Below, piece after piece: positions 38,983 to 50,319 of a stretch of 64,000 nucleotides of DNA. A program made the position numbers and the translations under genes. The notes under the pieces were generated by a model, which saw only the letters and a list, made by a program, of their open reading frames with translations, had not been told where the DNA came from and ran no database searches. The stretch comes from Mycobacteroides chelonae (GTDB lineage Bacteria > Actinomycetota > Actinomycetes > Mycobacteriales > Mycobacteriaceae): NCBI RefSeq assembly GCF_016767715.1, contig NZ_CP050145.1:1984001-2048000 (forward strand), in the 5' to 3' direction. The first letter of the stretch is position 1. Each line of letters starts with the position of its first letter.

Positions 38983-40459
38983 GATGACTGTCGCCGAGAT
39001 CGCGGAGATCGTCGGTGGACGTCTCGACGGAATCAGTGCCGAGGAAGCCCTGCATACCACCGTCACGGGCACCGTCGAATTCGATTCACGCCAGGTGGGA
39101 CCCGGTGGACTGTTCTTGGCGCTGCCGGGTGCCCGGGTTGATGGTCACGATCATGCCGAGGGTGCGATCGCGGCGGGTGCCGTGGTCGTGCTGGCCGCCA
39201 GGCCGGTGGGTGTGCCCGCCATCGTGGTGCCGCCGACTGGCATAGCGCGTACCGAAGTATCTGCGCTGGAACATGATTCGGATGGGTCGGGTGCCGCGGT
39301 GCTGGCCGCCACCGCAGCGCTGGCGGCCGAGGTGGCCCGCCGGCTCTCGGGGCGGGGGCTGCGCATCGTGGGCGTCACCGGCTCGTCTGGCAAGACGTCG
39401 ACAAAAGATCTCATCGCCGCGGTGCTCGAGCCGCTCGGTGAGGTGGTGGCGCCACCCGGATCCTTCAACAACGAGCTCGGTCATCCCTGGACCGTGCTGC
39501 GTGCGACGGATTCGGCCAGGTTTCTGGTGCTGGAGCTGTCGGCTCGACGCCCCGGAAACATCGCGGACCTGGCCGCCATCGCGCCGCCGTCAATCGGTGT
39601 GGTGCTCAACGTCGGTACGGCGCACCTGGGTGAGTTCGGTTCGCGACAGGCCATTGCCGACACCAAGGGTGAACTGCCGCAATCACTTTCCAGTGATGGC
39701 GTGGCGGTGCTGAATGCTGACGACTCGGCGGTGGCCGCCATGGCCGCCAAGACCCGGGCCCGGGTGGTCCGCACCAGCGCGCACGGCAGCGCCGATATCT
39801 GGGCGACAGACGTGAGCGTCGACGGCCTGGCGCGGGCTCGCTTCACCCTGCATGCCGGTGACGAGGCCGTACCGGTTCAATTGGCTGTCCACGGCGAGCA
39901 TCAGGTGAGCAACGCACTCGCGGCCGCCGCGGTCGCGCGGGAATGCGGCGCCACGCTGGCACAGGTTGCCGAAGCGCTCGCCGGGGCTGGTCCGGTCTCG
40001 CGGCGCCGCATGGAGGTCAGCACCCGAGATGACGGGGTGACGGTCATCAACGACGCGTACAACGCCAACCCGGATTCGATGATGGCCGGGCTCAAGGCCC
40101 TGGTGTCGATGGCTCGTCACGGTGCGCAGCCCCGTCGCAGCTGGGCGGTGCTGGGCGAGATGGCCGAGCTGGGGCCCGATGCGATATCCGAGCATGACCG
40201 CATCGGACGGGCCGCCGTGCGCTTAGATGTCAGTCGATTGGTAGTCGTCGGAACCGGGAGGTCGCAGCGGGCAATGCATGCGGGTGCAGTGATGGAGGGG
40301 TCGTGGGGGTCCGAGGCGGTGCTGGTGGACGATCCTGCGGCAGCCGCCACACTGCTGGCCGGCGAGCTGGCGGCCGGTGACGTGGTGCTGGTCAAGGCAT
40401 CGCGGTCGGCCGGGCTGTGGGTCGTGGCCGATGGGCTGCTGAAGGTGGGTGACGCATGA
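38975..40459 (+). CDS. murF: UDP-N-acetylmuramoyl-tripeptide:D-alanyl-D-alanine ligase
   Basis: A 494-aa cytoplasmic Mur ligase that adds D-Ala-D-Ala to make UDP-MurNAc-pentapeptide. The ATP loop is [14 protein letters not shown]; other blocks are [26 protein letters not shown] and [15 protein letters not shown]. It begins inside the last codons of murE and its stop overlaps mraY (ATGA), so translation is tightly coupled. Length and motifs are normal. Confidence 0.96.
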   Translation: MIEMTVAEIAEIVGGRLDGISAEEALHTTVTGTVEFDSRQVGPGGLFLALPGARVDGHDHAEGAIAAGAVVVLAARPVGVPAIVVPPTGIARTEVSALEHDSDGSGAAVLAATAALAAEVARRLSGRGLRIVGVTGSSGKTSTKDLIAAVLEPLGEVVAPPGSFNNELGHPWTVLRATDSARFLVLELSARRPGNIADLAAIAPPSIGVVLNVGTAHLGEFGSRQAIADTKGELPQSLSSDGVAVLNADDSAVAAMAAKTRARVVRTSAHGSADIWATDVSVDGLARARFTLHAGDEAVPVQLAVHGEHQVSNALAAAAVARECGATLAQVAEALAGAGPVSRRRMEVSTRDDGVTVINDAYNANPDSMMAGLKALVSMARHGAQPRRSWAVLGEMAELGPDAISEHDRIGRAAVRLDVSRLVVVGTGRSQRAMHAGAVMEGSWGSEAVLVDDPAAAATLLAGELAAGDVVLVKASRSAGLWVVADGLLKVGDA

Positions 40460-41535
40460 GGCAGATCATCATCGCGGCCGGGATCGCGATCCTGGTGTCC
40501 ATCATGCTGACCCCGGTGCTTATCCGGGTGTTCTCGCGGCAGGGCTTCGGTCAGGAGATCCGGGACGACGGACCGCAACATCATCAGAAGAAGCGTGGCA
40601 CTCCCTCGATGGGCGGCGTCGCGATCCTGGCGGGTATGTGGGCCGGGTACTTCGGATCTCATCTGATCGGTATTGCGTTCGGATCCGATGGCCCCTCGGC
40701 CTCTGGGCTGTTGGTGCTTGCGCTGGCCACCATGCTCGGTGGTGTCGGTTTCATCGACGACTTCATCAAGATTCGCAAGGCGCGCAATCTCGGCCTCAAC
40801 AAGACCTCCAAGACGGTCGGTCAGATCCTGTCGGCCTTGGTGTTCGGCGTGCTGGTGCTGCAGTTCCGCAATACGGACGGGTTGACGCCCGGTAGTGCGC
40901 AGCTGTCCTACGTGCGTGAGATCGCCACCGTGGCGATGCCCGCCGTGATCTTCGTGCTCTTCTGCGTGATCCTGGTGATGTCGTGGTCGAACGCGGTCAA
41001 TTTCACCGACGGACTGGATGGGCTGGCCGGCGGATGCATGGCCATGGTGACCGGCGCCTATGTCATCGTGACCTTCTGGCAGTACCGCAACGCCTGCTCC
41101 ACGCATCCCGGTGTGGCGTGCTACAACGTGCGCGACCCGCTGGACCTTGCGGTGATCGCCGCGGCGACGGCGGGTGCATGTATCGGGTTCCTGTGGTGGA
41201 ACGCCGCACCCGCCAAGATTTTCATGGGGGACACCGGATCGCTGGCTCTTGGCGGCATCATCGCCGGCCTGTCGGTGACCACCCGAACCGAGCTGCTCGC
41301 GGTGGTGCTGGGAGCACTGTTCGTCGCCGAGATCGTGTCGGTGGTCCTGCAGATCGCCGCGTTCCGCACCACCGGCCGCAGGGTGTTCCGGATGGCGCCG
41401 TTCCACCATCATTTCGAGCTATTGGGTTGGGCGGAAACGACAGTCATCATCCGGTTCTGGCTGTTGACCGCGATTGCCTGCGGCCTCGGTCTGGCGTTGT
41501 TCTACGGCGAGTGGCTCGCCACGATCGGTGACTAA
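40456..41535 (+). CDS. mraY: Phospho-N-acetylmuramoyl-pentapeptide transferase
   Basis: A 359-aa integral membrane enzyme with about ten helices that moves phospho-MurNAc-pentapeptide onto undecaprenyl/decaprenyl phosphate to give lipid I. Conserved cytoplasmic-loop residues are visible: [31 protein letters not shown] (catalytic Asp pair), [22 protein letters not shown] and [12 protein letters not shown]. The ATG overlaps the murF stop; murD follows 6 bases later. It is the target of muraymycin/tunicamycin-like and capuramycin inhibitors. Confidence 0.97.
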   Translation: MRQIIIAAGIAILVSIMLTPVLIRVFSRQGFGQEIRDDGPQHHQKKRGTPSMGGVAILAGMWAGYFGSHLIGIAFGSDGPSASGLLVLALATMLGGVGFIDDFIKIRKARNLGLNKTSKTVGQILSALVFGVLVLQFRNTDGLTPGSAQLSYVREIATVAMPAVIFVLFCVILVMSWSNAVNFTDGLDGLAGGCMAMVTGAYVIVTFWQYRNACSTHPGVACYNVRDPLDLAVIAAATAGACIGFLWWNAAPAKIFMGDTGSLALGGIIAGLSVTTRTELLAVVLGALFVAEIVSVVLQIAAFRTTGRRVFRMAPFHHHFELLGWAETTVIIRFWLLTAIACGLGLALFYGEWLATIGD

Positions 41536-41541
41536 CCGGCC

Positions 41542-43008
41542 ATGACCGTTTCCGAGATGGCCGAACTGCCCAGCCGAGCAAGGGTTCTGGTTTGCGGCGC
41601 GCGCGTCACAGGCGATGCTGTCGTCGCGGCGTTGACGGGACTGGCCGACCTCGACCTGCGTATTACCGTCTGCGACGACAATGAGGACGCTCTGCGGCGT
41701 CATCGCGATGCGGGGCGCGGGGCGCTCACCACCGCCGAGGCGCAGCACCACATGGCCGATCAGGATCTGGTGATCGTCAGTCCCGGCTTCGGTCCTTCCT
41801 CGCCGATCGTGCTGGCCGCGGTGCATGCCGGGCTGCCCATCTGGGGTGATGTCGAATTGGCATGGCGTCTGGATGTTTCCGGCCGGTTTGGGCCGCCCAA
41901 GCGATGGCTGGTGGTGACCGGAACCAACGGAAAGACCACCACCACCGCCATGGTCCACGACATGCTGACGGCCGCGGGCCGCACCAGTGCGCTGTGCGGG
42001 AACATCGGCGACCCGGTGCTGAACGTGCTGGATCGCGATGTCGACTACCTGGCTGTCGAGCTGTCGAGCTTCCAGCTGCACTGGGCGCCCTCGGTGCGGC
42101 CCGCGGCCGGCGTGGTGCTCAACGTGGCCGAGGACCACCTGGACTGGCATGGGGGAATGGACGCCTACACCCGGGACAAGGCGCGAGTGCTCGACGGCGA
42201 GGTCGCCGTCGTCGGTCTCGATGACGGGGTGGCGGCCGGACTGCTTTCCGGCGCGGCGGCACCGATCAAGGCCGGGTTCCGCACCGGTGAACCCGGGGCC
42301 GGGGAGCTCGGAGTGCGTGACGGCCTGCTGGTGGACCGGGCGTTCGGGCCGGATGTACCCCTGATCGAGGTGGCCAAGCTTCCGGTCGCGGGCCCGATCG
42401 GTGTGCTCAACGCGCTGGCTGCCGCCGCGCTGGCGCGTGCGGTGGGTACGCCCGCGGAGGCTGTCGCGCGGGCGCTGGAGGCCTTCCAGGTGGGGCGGCA
42501 CCGTGCCGAGCTGGTGGCGCAGCGCCACGATGTTGCTTACGTGGACGACTCGAAGGCCACCAATCCGCACGCGGCCGCGGCGTCCATCGCGGCCTATCGG
42601 CGCGTCATCTGGATTGCCGGGGGGTTGCTCAAGGGAGCGGCGGTCGATGATCTGGTGCGCGAATGTGCCGACAGGCTCGGTGCGGTTGTGCTGATCGGCA
42701 CCGATCGGGGTGTGATTGCTGAGGCTTTGGCGCGACACGCGCCGGATGTACCCGTTGTTGCGGTTGTGACGCGCGAGGATGCTGGGGTGCAAGAGGCAAA
42801 TGTGGTCTATGTGACTGATGAGGCGGATGGGGGTGGCGCTGATCTGGGTACCCGGGTCATGGCCGCGGCTGTCCGGCACGCCAGCGCTGTGGCCCGGCCT
42901 GGCGACACCGTGCTGCTGGCTCCGGCCGGCGCATCCTTCGACCAATTCAGCGGGTACTCCGAGCGTGGCGATCGATTCGCCGCGGCGGTGCGCGCACTTA
43001 CCGGTTAG
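41542..43008 (+). CDS. murD: UDP-N-acetylmuramoyl-L-alanine:D-glutamate ligase
   Basis: A 488-aa cytoplasmic ligase that adds D-Glu to UDP-MurNAc-L-Ala. The N-terminal Rossmann domain has [13 protein letters not shown]; the ATP loop is [37 protein letters not shown] and [11 protein letters not shown] are the following family blocks. The ATG at 41542 lies 6 bases after mraY; ftsW follows 11 bases later. Nothing unusual. Confidence 0.96.
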   Translation: MTVSEMAELPSRARVLVCGARVTGDAVVAALTGLADLDLRITVCDDNEDALRRHRDAGRGALTTAEAQHHMADQDLVIVSPGFGPSSPIVLAAVHAGLPIWGDVELAWRLDVSGRFGPPKRWLVVTGTNGKTTTTAMVHDMLTAAGRTSALCGNIGDPVLNVLDRDVDYLAVELSSFQLHWAPSVRPAAGVVLNVAEDHLDWHGGMDAYTRDKARVLDGEVAVVGLDDGVAAGLLSGAAAPIKAGFRTGEPGAGELGVRDGLLVDRAFGPDVPLIEVAKLPVAGPIGVLNALAAAALARAVGTPAEAVARALEAFQVGRHRAELVAQRHDVAYVDDSKATNPHAAAASIAAYRRVIWIAGGLLKGAAVDDLVRECADRLGAVVLIGTDRGVIAEALARHAPDVPVVAVVTREDAGVQEANVVYVTDEADGGGADLGTRVMAAAVRHASAVARPGDTVLLAPAGASFDQFSGYSERGDRFAAAVRALTG

Positions 43009-43019
43009 GTAATAGCGCC

Positions 43020-44597
43020 GTGTCGACCCTGACCGCTCCGTTCACCAGGTTTTTCCGCTCCGAGGACCGCGCCGCGGCGAAGACGGCGGCCAAGCCCGCC
43101 AAGAAATCGTCCGACGCGAAGGCCGCTGGGTTGGTGGCCCGGACTCGTTTGGGTGCCTGGCTGAACCGGCCGATGACGTCGTTTCACCTGATCATCGCGA
43201 CGGCCGCGCTGTTGACCACACTCGGCCTCATCATGGTGTTGTCCGCATCCGGCGTTGAGTCCTATGACGTGGACGGGTCTGCGTGGGCGGTGTTCGGCAA
43301 GCAGGTGCTCTGGGTCTGCGTGGGTCTGGTCGGTTTCTACATCGCGCTGCGCACGCCGATCCGGGTGATGCGCAAGTACTCGTTCCCGGCATTCGTCTTC
43401 ACCATCGTCTTGATCACCTTGGTGCTGGTGCCCGGAATCGGCACGTACTCCAACGGTTCTCGTGGCTGGTTCGTCTACGGTGGCATGTCCATGCAACCTT
43501 CGGAGCTCACCAAGATCGCCTTCGCGATCTGGGGTGCGCACCTGTTGGCTTCGCGCCGCATGGAGAAGGCCTCGCTGCGCGAGATGCTGGTTCCGTTGGT
43601 GCCGGCCGCGCTCATCGCCCTCGTGCTGATCGTCATTCAGCCCGACCTGGGGCAGACGGTCTCCATGAGCATCATCTTGCTGGCGCTGCTCTGGTATGCC
43701 GGGCTGCCGCTGAAGGTGTTCCTCAGTTCGGTGATCGCCGCCGTACTGGCCGCGGCCATCCTTGCCGTCTCTGCCGGGTACCGCTCTGATCGGGTCAAGG
43801 CGTGGCTGGATCCGTCGGCGGACCCGCAGGCCACCGGTTATCAGTCGCGTCAGGCTCGATTCGCGCTGGCCCAGGGCGGTTTCTTCGGCCAGGGTCTGGG
43901 GCAGGGGTCGGCGAAATGGCACTACCTGCCCAACGCCCACAACGACTTCATCTTCGCGATCATCGGCGAGGAACTCGGATTTGTCGGCTGCATGGGGGTG
44001 CTGGCGCTGTTCGGTGTCTTTGCGTACACCGCCATGCGCATCGCCAAACGCAGTGCCGATCCGTTCCTGCGGATGCTGACCGCCACCGCCGGTATGTGGG
44101 TCATCGGTCAGTCCTTCATCAACATCGGATACGTGATCGGCCTACTGCCGGTGACCGGCATCCAGCTGCCGCTGATTTCTTCGGGTGGTACTGCCACGGC
44201 CACAGCCCTTTTCATGATCGGTCTGATCGCCAACGCGGCGCGCCACGAACCCGAAGCTGTCGCCGCACTGCGTGCGGGTTCGGGTGACCGGATGAACAGG
44301 CTGCTGCGGCTCCCGGCGCCGGAGCCGTATGTGGCGCCGCGCATCGACACCGCACGCGATCGACTGCGCGCCAAGTCGGCCGGACGAGGCGCCGAGACTG
44401 CCGATCGGCGGCCCGAGCGCACCTGGCAGCAAGACTCCGCGCAGGGGGGCAAGCGCAAGCCACGTGCACGTACCGACAGCGACGCAGGGCATCATAGGCA
44501 GGTACAGCAGGTGCGCAGGGCCTCGGGCACGCGCGCGAGCGGCCGGTCCCGTGAGCAATCCCGGGCCGGGAGTTCACGGGCCCGAAGCCATCGATAG
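43020..44597 (+). CDS. ftsW: Septal peptidoglycan glycosyltransferase FtsW (SEDS family)
   Basis: A 525-aa polytopic SEDS protein that polymerises lipid II at the septum together with PbpB. Ten membrane segments are visible between residues about 50 and 410. Signature loops are [59 protein letters not shown] and [20 protein letters not shown]. The cytoplasmic tail of about 110 residues is very Arg/Ser-rich; in M. tuberculosis the tail contacts FtsZ. GTG start. murG follows 45 bases later. Confidence 0.95.
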   Translation: MSTLTAPFTRFFRSEDRAAAKTAAKPAKKSSDAKAAGLVARTRLGAWLNRPMTSFHLIIATAALLTTLGLIMVLSASGVESYDVDGSAWAVFGKQVLWVCVGLVGFYIALRTPIRVMRKYSFPAFVFTIVLITLVLVPGIGTYSNGSRGWFVYGGMSMQPSELTKIAFAIWGAHLLASRRMEKASLREMLVPLVPAALIALVLIVIQPDLGQTVSMSIILLALLWYAGLPLKVFLSSVIAAVLAAAILAVSAGYRSDRVKAWLDPSADPQATGYQSRQARFALAQGGFFGQGLGQGSAKWHYLPNAHNDFIFAIIGEELGFVGCMGVLALFGVFAYTAMRIAKRSADPFLRMLTATAGMWVIGQSFINIGYVIGLLPVTGIQLPLISSGGTATATALFMIGLIANAARHEPEAVAALRAGSGDRMNRLLRLPAPEPYVAPRIDTARDRLRAKSAGRGAETADRRPERTWQQDSAQGGKRKPRARTDSDAGHHRQVQQVRRASGTRASGRSREQSRAGSSRARSHR

Positions 44598-44642
44598 CTG
44601 CTGAACATGTGATTGCCGCCAGACCGAAAGGATGCTCCCGGA

Positions 44643-45803
44643 GTGAGTGACGAACTTCGGCCGCTTTCGGTGGTACTGGCCGGCGGCGGTACCGCGGGAC
44701 ACGTCGAACCCGCCATGGCGGTTGCCGACGCTCTGCGTGAGATCGACCCGTCGGTGCGGATCACCGCATTGGGTACCGAGCGTGGCCTGGAGACGCGGCT
44801 GGTGCCCGACCGTGGGTACGACCTAGAACTGATCGTGCCGGTGCCGCTCCCGCGCCGCCTCACCGGCGACCTCGTGCGGCTGCCGTTGCGGGTGCGCCGG
44901 GCAGTGCGGCAGACCCGGGCGGTGTTCGACAACGTCGGAGCGGACGTGGTCATCGGTTTCGGGGGTTACGTGGCGCTGCCCGCCTATCTGGCGGCCCGCC
45001 GAGGACCGCTGCGCCGTCCTCGTGTTCCGGTGGTTATTCACGAGGCCAACGCACGTGCCGGCCTTGCCAATCGGGTCGGGGCGCGCCGCGCGCAGCGCGT
45101 GCTGTCGGCCGTCTCGGATTCGGGGCTGCGCCATGCCGAGGTGGTCGGGGTGCCGGTTCGTGGATCGATCACGGCGCTGGATCGCACCGCATTGCGGCAG
45201 GAGGCGCGCGCTCACTACGGATTCGACGACGATGCTCTCGTGCTCTTGGTATTCGGCGGGTCCCAGGGCGCGGTGTCCCTGAACAATGCCGTCGCGGCCG
45301 CAGCCAATGACCTTGCCGCTGCCGGGGTTTCGGTGCTGCATGCACACGGGCCGAAGAATACGATCGAGCTGCCACAGGGCGGTCCGCGGGATGTTCCGGG
45401 TGCCCCCAAATATGTGGCCCTGCCATACCTGGACCGCATGGACCTGGCCTACGCCGCGGCCGATATTGCCGTGTGCCGATCTGGCGCGATGACCGTCGCC
45501 GAGGTCTCGGCGGTTGGGTTGCCCGCCATCTACGTGCCCCTGCCCATCGGCAACGGCGAACAGCGGCTCAACGCGCTGCCGGTCGTCGACGCCGGAGGCG
45601 GTGTGATCGTCGCCGACCGTGACCTCACTCCGGAGACATTGGCACACATGGTGATCGAAATCGCCTCCGATTCCGGCAAGCTTGCCGAGATGACGTCGGC
45701 CGCCGCGCTGTCGGGACATCCGGACGCCGCACGGCAGGTGGCTCAGGTGGCGCTCGATGTCGCACGACAGCAGCGATCTCAGGGACGGAGTGCATCGCGA
45801 TGA
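44643..45803 (+). CDS. murG: UDP-GlcNAc:lipid I N-acetylglucosaminyltransferase
   Basis: A 386-aa peripheral membrane GT28 enzyme that adds GlcNAc to lipid I to give lipid II. Visible are [18 protein letters not shown] (lipid-site glycine loop), [26 protein letters not shown], the [27 protein letters not shown]-GlcNAc site and GEQRLNA. I start at the GTG at 44643 ([17 protein letters not shown]), about ten bases after GAAAGGA; a TTG ten codons upstream would start on that ribosome-binding site and is rejected. The stop overlaps murC (ATGA). Confidence 0.95.
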   Translation: MSDELRPLSVVLAGGGTAGHVEPAMAVADALREIDPSVRITALGTERGLETRLVPDRGYDLELIVPVPLPRRLTGDLVRLPLRVRRAVRQTRAVFDNVGADVVIGFGGYVALPAYLAARRGPLRRPRVPVVIHEANARAGLANRVGARRAQRVLSAVSDSGLRHAEVVGVPVRGSITALDRTALRQEARAHYGFDDDALVLLVFGGSQGAVSLNNAVAAAANDLAAAGVSVLHAHGPKNTIELPQGGPRDVPGAPKYVALPYLDRMDLAYAAADIAVCRSGAMTVAEVSAVGLPAIYVPLPIGNGEQRLNALPVVDAGGGVIVADRDLTPETLAHMVIEIASDSGKLAEMTSAAALSGHPDAARQVAQVALDVARQQRSQGRSASR

Positions 45804-47272
45804 ACATCGGCCCACTCCCGGAGCATCTGCGCCGCGTGCACATGGTCGGCATCGGCGGTGCCGGAATGTCAGGTATCGCCAGGATCCTGCTGGACAGGGG
45901 AGCGCAGGTATCGGGCTCCGATGCCAAGGAATCTCGTGGCGTGCTCGCACTGCGTACCCGCGGTGCCCTGGTCAATATCGGCCACGACGGCGACGCCTTG
46001 GATCTGCTGCCGGGCGGTCCCACCGTGGTGGTCACCACCCACGCGGCCATTCCCAAGACGAATCCTGAACTGGTGGAAGCTCATCGGCGTGGAATACCGG
46101 TCCTGCTGCGCCCGGTTGTGCTCGCGGACCTGATGGCCGGATACCGCACCCTCATGGTGACCGGAACGCATGGCAAGACCAGCACCACCTCCATGCTCAT
46201 TGTGGCGCTGCAGCATTGCGGATACGACCCATCGTTCGCGGTCGGCGGTGAACTCAACGAGGCCGGCACCAACGCCCACCACGGCAGTGGGGACGTGTTC
46301 GTGGCCGAGGCCGACGAAAGTGATGGTTCGCTGCTGCAGTACCGGCCGGATCTCATCGTCGTGACCAACATCGAGGCGGACCATCTCGATCACTTCGGCA
46401 GCGTCGAGGCCTATACCGCAGTATTCGACGAATTCACCGAAACTTTAGGCCCCGAAGGGGTCTTGGTGGTGTGCCTGGATGATCCGGGGTCCGCGGCGTT
46501 GGCACGCCGGGCCCACGAGCGCGGCCTACGAGTACGCGGCTACGGCAGCGCCGAACAGGCCGACGCCGCGGGTGTCCCGGTGGCCGGGTGGCTGCGTGAT
46601 TGGCAGTTCAAGGACACCGGAGCGTTCGCACAGATCCAGCTGGCGGGCGAGAAGACCTCGCGCACCATGCGACTGTCGGTGCCGGGTCGGCACATGGCCC
46701 TGAACGCGCTGGCCGCTGTGGTGGCGGCCGCCGAGATCGGGGCCTCTGTCGAGGATGTGCTCGATGGGCTGGCCGGATTTGAAGGTGTGCGCCGCCGATT
46801 CGAATTGGTCGGTCAAGTCGAGAGCGTCCGGGTCTTTGATGACTATGCGCACCATCCCACCGAGGTCCGCACGGTGCTGCAGGCGGTTTCCGGAATCGTC
46901 GCGCAACAGGGTTTTGGCCGCTCCGTTGTCGTCTTTCAGCCCCACTTGTACTCCCGCACAGCATCTTTCGCAACAGAGTTCGCCGAGGCGCTCAGCGTGG
47001 CCGATCTGGTGTTCGTGCTCGATGTCTACGGGGCGCGCGAAGCACCGCTGCCGGGTGTCAGCGGTGCGTTGATCGTCGAGCAGATCTCTGGGGTGCCGGT
47101 GCATTACCTGCCCGATCTGTCGACGGTGGCTGCGCATGTCGCCGCGGCCACGGCGCCGGGGGACCTGGTGATCACGATGGGTGCGGGCGATGTCACGCTG
47201 CAGGGCAAGGAGATCGTGCGCGCGTTGCGTGCGCGTGCCAATGACTGGCCGCCCCCGAGGAACGGTCAATGA
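45800..47272 (+). CDS. murC: UDP-N-acetylmuramate:L-alanine ligase
   Basis: A 490-aa cytoplasmic enzyme that adds the first residue, L-Ala, to UDP-MurNAc. Motifs are [15 protein letters not shown] (nucleotide fold), [14 protein letters not shown] (ATP loop), [28 protein letters not shown] and [11 protein letters not shown]. The start overlaps murG and the stop overlaps ftsQ (both ATGA). Length and motifs are normal. Confidence 0.96.
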   Translation: MNIGPLPEHLRRVHMVGIGGAGMSGIARILLDRGAQVSGSDAKESRGVLALRTRGALVNIGHDGDALDLLPGGPTVVVTTHAAIPKTNPELVEAHRRGIPVLLRPVVLADLMAGYRTLMVTGTHGKTSTTSMLIVALQHCGYDPSFAVGGELNEAGTNAHHGSGDVFVAEADESDGSLLQYRPDLIVVTNIEADHLDHFGSVEAYTAVFDEFTETLGPEGVLVVCLDDPGSAALARRAHERGLRVRGYGSAEQADAAGVPVAGWLRDWQFKDTGAFAQIQLAGEKTSRTMRLSVPGRHMALNALAAVVAAAEIGASVEDVLDGLAGFEGVRRRFELVGQVESVRVFDDYAHHPTEVRTVLQAVSGIVAQQGFGRSVVVFQPHLYSRTASFATEFAEALSVADLVFVLDVYGAREAPLPGVSGALIVEQISGVPVHYLPDLSTVAAHVAAATAPGDLVITMGAGDVTLQGKEIVRALRARANDWPPPRNGQ

Positions 47273-48213
47273 GCGAGCCGGACAAGACTTCCGAGGAGGC
47301 AGCGGAGTCGGCTCCGGTGTCTGACGAGGTCGGGGATTCCGCTGCCGAGGCGATCGACGAGGATGCCAGTGCCGAGCAGGCGGACGCCGACGAGTCCGCC
47401 GAGGGGCCGCGGATGCGGGCCAGGCGCGAGCGGATGGAGCGCCGCGACGCACAGCGGCGCGCCATCGCCCTGGAACAGGCGCGGCGTGAGGCGAAGGCGG
47501 CCGCCAAGGGCAAGCAGGTAGATCAGGGCAAGAGCGCGGGACGCGGGAAGGTTCAGGGTTTACACACCCTGCTGCTCGCGGTGCTGCTCACTGTGATCGC
47601 GGTGGGGCTGGGGGCGATTCTGTACTTCACGCCCCTGATGTCCGTGCGCCAGACCGTGGTGACCGGCACCGGGGTGGTCACCCAAGAGGACGTCCTTCGG
47701 GAACTGAACATCACCAAGGGCACGCGGCTGCTGCAGATCGATACCGCCGCCGCCGCGGACCGGGTGGCCAGCATCCGCCGGGTGGCCAGCGCGCGTGTGC
47801 AATGCGAGTACCCGTCCACCTTGCGCGTCACCATCGTCGAACGGGTCCCGGTCGCGGCGTGGGCGGGCGGCGACGGGACGCACCTCATCGACCGCGACGG
47901 GGTGGACTTCGCCAACGAACCGCCGCCGCCGGGCATTCCGGTGCTGGACGTGGTGGCTCCAGGCCCGCAGGACCCGACGACCAAGGCGGCACTGCAGGTT
48001 CTCACCTCGCTGGCACCCGACCTGGCGCGACAGGTCGCCAAGATCGCTGCGCCGTCGGTGTCGTCGATCACGCTCACTCTCGACGACGGTCGCACCATCG
48101 TCTGGGGGACCACCGACCGCACCGCGGAGAAGGCGGAAAAGCTGGGGGCCCTGCTTACCCAGCCCGGTCGCATGTACGACGTGTCCAGCCCGGACCTGCC
48201 CACGGTCAAGTAG
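47269..48213 (+). CDS. ftsQ: Cell division protein FtsQ
   Basis: A 314-aa bitopic division protein. A highly charged cytoplasmic N-terminus of about 100 residues (acidic, then basic) precedes one membrane helix (about 101-123, [23 protein letters not shown]). The extracellular part has the POTRA domain ([33 protein letters not shown]) and the FtsQ beta domain ([18 protein letters not shown]). It would join FtsL/FtsB to regulate FtsW-PbpB. ATG overlaps murC. It is followed by a 209-base region with the ftsZ promoter. Confidence 0.94.
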   Translation: MSEPDKTSEEAAESAPVSDEVGDSAAEAIDEDASAEQADADESAEGPRMRARRERMERRDAQRRAIALEQARREAKAAAKGKQVDQGKSAGRGKVQGLHTLLLAVLLTVIAVGLGAILYFTPLMSVRQTVVTGTGVVTQEDVLRELNITKGTRLLQIDTAAAADRVASIRRVASARVQCEYPSTLRVTIVERVPVAAWAGGDGTHLIDRDGVDFANEPPPPGIPVLDVVAPGPQDPTTKAALQVLTSLAPDLARQVAKIAAPSVSSITLTLDDGRTIVWGTTDRTAEKAEKLGALLTQPGRMYDVSSPDLPTVK

Positions 48214-48282
48214 GCGACCGGACTGCTCGCGGTTTCCAGAAATAGCCACGGGAAAATCCAGCGATCCATCGGCGCGCCTCCC

Positions 48283-48302
48283 GGGCGCGGCTAACCGCGC
48301 CC
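48283..48302 (+). terminator. Hairpin between ftsQ and ftsZ (possible terminator or attenuator)
   Basis: GGGCGCGG at 48283-48290 and CCGCGCCC at 48295-48302 form a perfect 8-bp, all-GC stem with a CTAA tetraloop. No T-run follows. It lies 70 bases after the ftsQ stop and upstream of the probable ftsZ promoter, so it may reduce read-through from the mur operon. Confidence 0.5.
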
Positions 48303-48329
48303 CCTACCGTTCTGTTTCAGCGGGACAAC

Positions 48330-48358
48330 CTGACATAACTCTAAGCCTGAGGTAGAGG
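48330..48358 (+). promoter_or_regulatory. Probable sigma-A-type ftsZ promoter
   Basis: CTGACA at 48330-48335 resembles a -35 element (TTGACA), and TAGAGG at 48353-48358, after a 17-base spacer, sits at the -10 position, although it is a weak -10. A similar TGACATAACTCTAA stretch precedes ftsZ in other mycobacteria as I remember it. This would give ftsZ its own transcript with a leader of about 60 bases; GGGAGGAAGG just before the ATG is the ribosome-binding site. Confidence 0.5.
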
Positions 48359-48422
48359 TTGAGAGTTTGCAGAGAGGCTCCAGCTACTCAGACCACGGCA
48401 GCAACCAGGGAGGAAGGCGACC

Positions 48423-49574
48423 ATGACGCCTCCACACAACTACCTCGCGGTGATCAAGGTCGTCGGCATCGGGGGCGGCGGCGTCAACGCCGTCAACCGC
48501 ATGATCGAGCACGGCCTCAAGGGGGTCGAGTTCATCGCGATCAACACCGATGCGCAGGCGCTGCTGATGAGCGACGCCGACGTCAAGCTCGACGTCGGTC
48601 GCGATTCCACGCGCGGCCTGGGTGCGGGTGCGGACCCCGACGTGGGCCGCAAGGCCGCCGAGGACGCCAAGGACGAGATCGAGGAGCTCCTCAAGGGCGC
48701 CGACATGGTCTTCGTCACCGCCGGTGAGGGTGGTGGCACCGGAACCGGTGGCGCACCCGTGGTGGCCAGCATCGCCCGCAAGCTCGGTGCGCTGACCATC
48801 GGCGTGGTCACCCGGCCGTTCTCCTTCGAGGGCAAGCGCCGCAGCGGCCAGGCCGAGCTCGGTATCGGCTCGTTGCGGGAAAGCTGCGACACCCTGATCG
48901 TCATTCCCAACGACCGCCTGCTGCAGATGGGCGACGCCGCGGTATCGCTCATGGACGCGTTCCGCAGCGCCGACGAGGTGTTGCTCAACGGTGTTCAGGG
49001 CATCACCGACCTCATCACCACGCCGGGTCTGATCAACGTCGACTTCGCCGACGTGAAGAGCGTGATGTCCGGCGCGGGGAGCGCCCTGATGGGCATCGGG
49101 TCCTCCCGTGGCGATGGCAGGGCGCTCAAGGCCGCCGAGACCGCCATCAATTCACCGCTTCTCGAGGCCTCGATGGAAGGTGCTCAGGGCGTGCTGATGT
49201 CGATCGCCGGTGGCAGCGACCTGGGTCTGTTCGAGATCAACGAGGCGGCCTCGCTGGTGCAGGAATCGGCGCATCCCGAAGCCAACATCATCTTCGGAAC
49301 CGTCATCGACGACTCGCTCGGCGACGAGGTGCGCGTCACCGTCATCGCCGCAGGTTTCGACGCCGGTGGCCCCAGCCGCAAGCCGATCAGCGGTACGGCC
49401 GCGCCTGGCACGGTGGCCCCCGGGAAGGCCGGCCAGGTCAACGGTTCCAACGGGACCAGCATTTTCGACACGATCGACGCACAGAGCCTGCCCAGGGACA
49501 CCAACGGTTCTACGGTGACGCTCGGTGGCGGCGATGAGGACGATGTCGATGTGCCGCCGTTCATGCGGCGCTGA
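48423..49574 (+). CDS. ftsZ: Cell division GTPase FtsZ
   Basis: A 383-aa tubulin-like GTPase that forms the Z-ring. The start is [13 protein letters not shown], the tubulin signature GGGTGTGG lies at residues 103-110, and the T7 synergy loop [11 protein letters not shown] is present. The variable linker (about 320-365) is followed by the conserved tail [11 protein letters not shown], the docking site for SepF, FtsW and other partners. Its ATG has a strong ribosome-binding site. It begins a new transcript segment; pgeF, yggS and sepF follow. Confidence 0.98.
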   Translation: MTPPHNYLAVIKVVGIGGGGVNAVNRMIEHGLKGVEFIAINTDAQALLMSDADVKLDVGRDSTRGLGAGADPDVGRKAAEDAKDEIEELLKGADMVFVTAGEGGGTGTGGAPVVASIARKLGALTIGVVTRPFSFEGKRRSGQAELGIGSLRESCDTLIVIPNDRLLQMGDAAVSLMDAFRSADEVLLNGVQGITDLITTPGLINVDFADVKSVMSGAGSALMGIGSSRGDGRALKAAETAINSPLLEASMEGAQGVLMSIAGGSDLGLFEINEAASLVQESAHPEANIIFGTVIDDSLGDEVRVTVIAAGFDAGGPSRKPISGTAAPGTVAPGKAGQVNGSNGTSIFDTIDAQSLPRDTNGSTVTLGGGDEDDVDVPPFMRR

Positions 49575-49611
49575 CGGCTTGCTACTTAACCGACGAACTA
49601 CCCTCTGACGT

Positions 49612-50319
49612 ATGGGTTTTCGAGTTCGACGTGTCACCACCACCCGGCGCGGTGGCGTGTCACGTGCGCCTTTTGACAGTTTCAACCTCGGCGATCACGT
49701 TGGTGACGACCCCGATGCGGTGGCTGCTAACCGGTCACGCCTCGCGGGTGCGCTGAGCTTGCCGGACGATCATCTGATCTGGATGCAGCAGGTTCACGGC
49801 GACAACGTGCACCGCGTCGAGGGGCCCGGAACATCGGTTATCCCGGACACGGACGCGTTGTTGACCACCGAACCCGGTATCGCGCTGGCGGTCCTGACCG
49901 CGGACTGCGTCCCGGTGCTACTCGCCGATGCGAGCGCGGGAGTCATCGCGGGTGCCCACGCCGGTCGGGTCGGCGCCAAACTCGGCATCGTGCCGCGCAC
50001 CGTCGAAGCCATGGTGGAAGCCGGTGCGGAGGTAGGCCGTATCTCGGCCTTTCTCGGGCCGGCGGTAAGCGGCCGGTATTACGAAGTGCCGGCCGATATG
50101 GCCGCGGATGTCGAGACGGCGCTGCCGGGGAGTCGCACTACGACCGGCGCCGGCACGCCGGGCCTGGACCTGCGGGCCGGAATCGCCCGGCAGCTTTCCG
50201 GATTGGGTGTGCGGGCCATCGACATCGATCCGCGCTGCACGGTCGAGGACCCGGATTTGTTCAGTTATCGCCGTGAGCCGCGTACCGGCCGGCTGGCCTC
50301 GGTGATCTGGCTCAGTTGA
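49612..50319 (+). CDS. pgeF: Purine nucleoside/peptidoglycan-editing family protein PgeF (YfiH)
   Basis: A 235-aa single-domain protein of the multicopper-polyphenol-oxidase-like (DUF152) family. Metal ligands are visible in the blocks MQQVHGDNVH, LTADCVPVLLADASAGVIAGAHAGRVGAKLGIV and the DIDPRCTVEDPDLFSYRREPRTGRL tail. E. coli YfiH corrects wrongly built UDP-MurNAc-L-Ser; others act as purine nucleosidases. It is the gene after ftsZ in mycobacteria (Rv2149c). The stop overlaps the yggS start (TGATG). Confidence 0.9.
   Translation: MGFRVRRVTTTRRGGVSRAPFDSFNLGDHVGDDPDAVAANRSRLAGALSLPDDHLIWMQQVHGDNVHRVEGPGTSVIPDTDALLTTEPGIALAVLTADCVPVLLADASAGVIAGAHAGRVGAKLGIVPRTVEAMVEAGAEVGRISAFLGPAVSGRYYEVPADMAADVETALPGSRTTTGAGTPGLDLRAGIARQLSGLGVRAIDIDPRCTVEDPDLFSYRREPRTGRLASVIWLS

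Noticed and set aside
44613..44642. TTG start for murG ten codons upstream
   Set aside because: The GAAAGGA ribosome-binding site would lie inside the coding part; the GTG at 44643 fits the family start.
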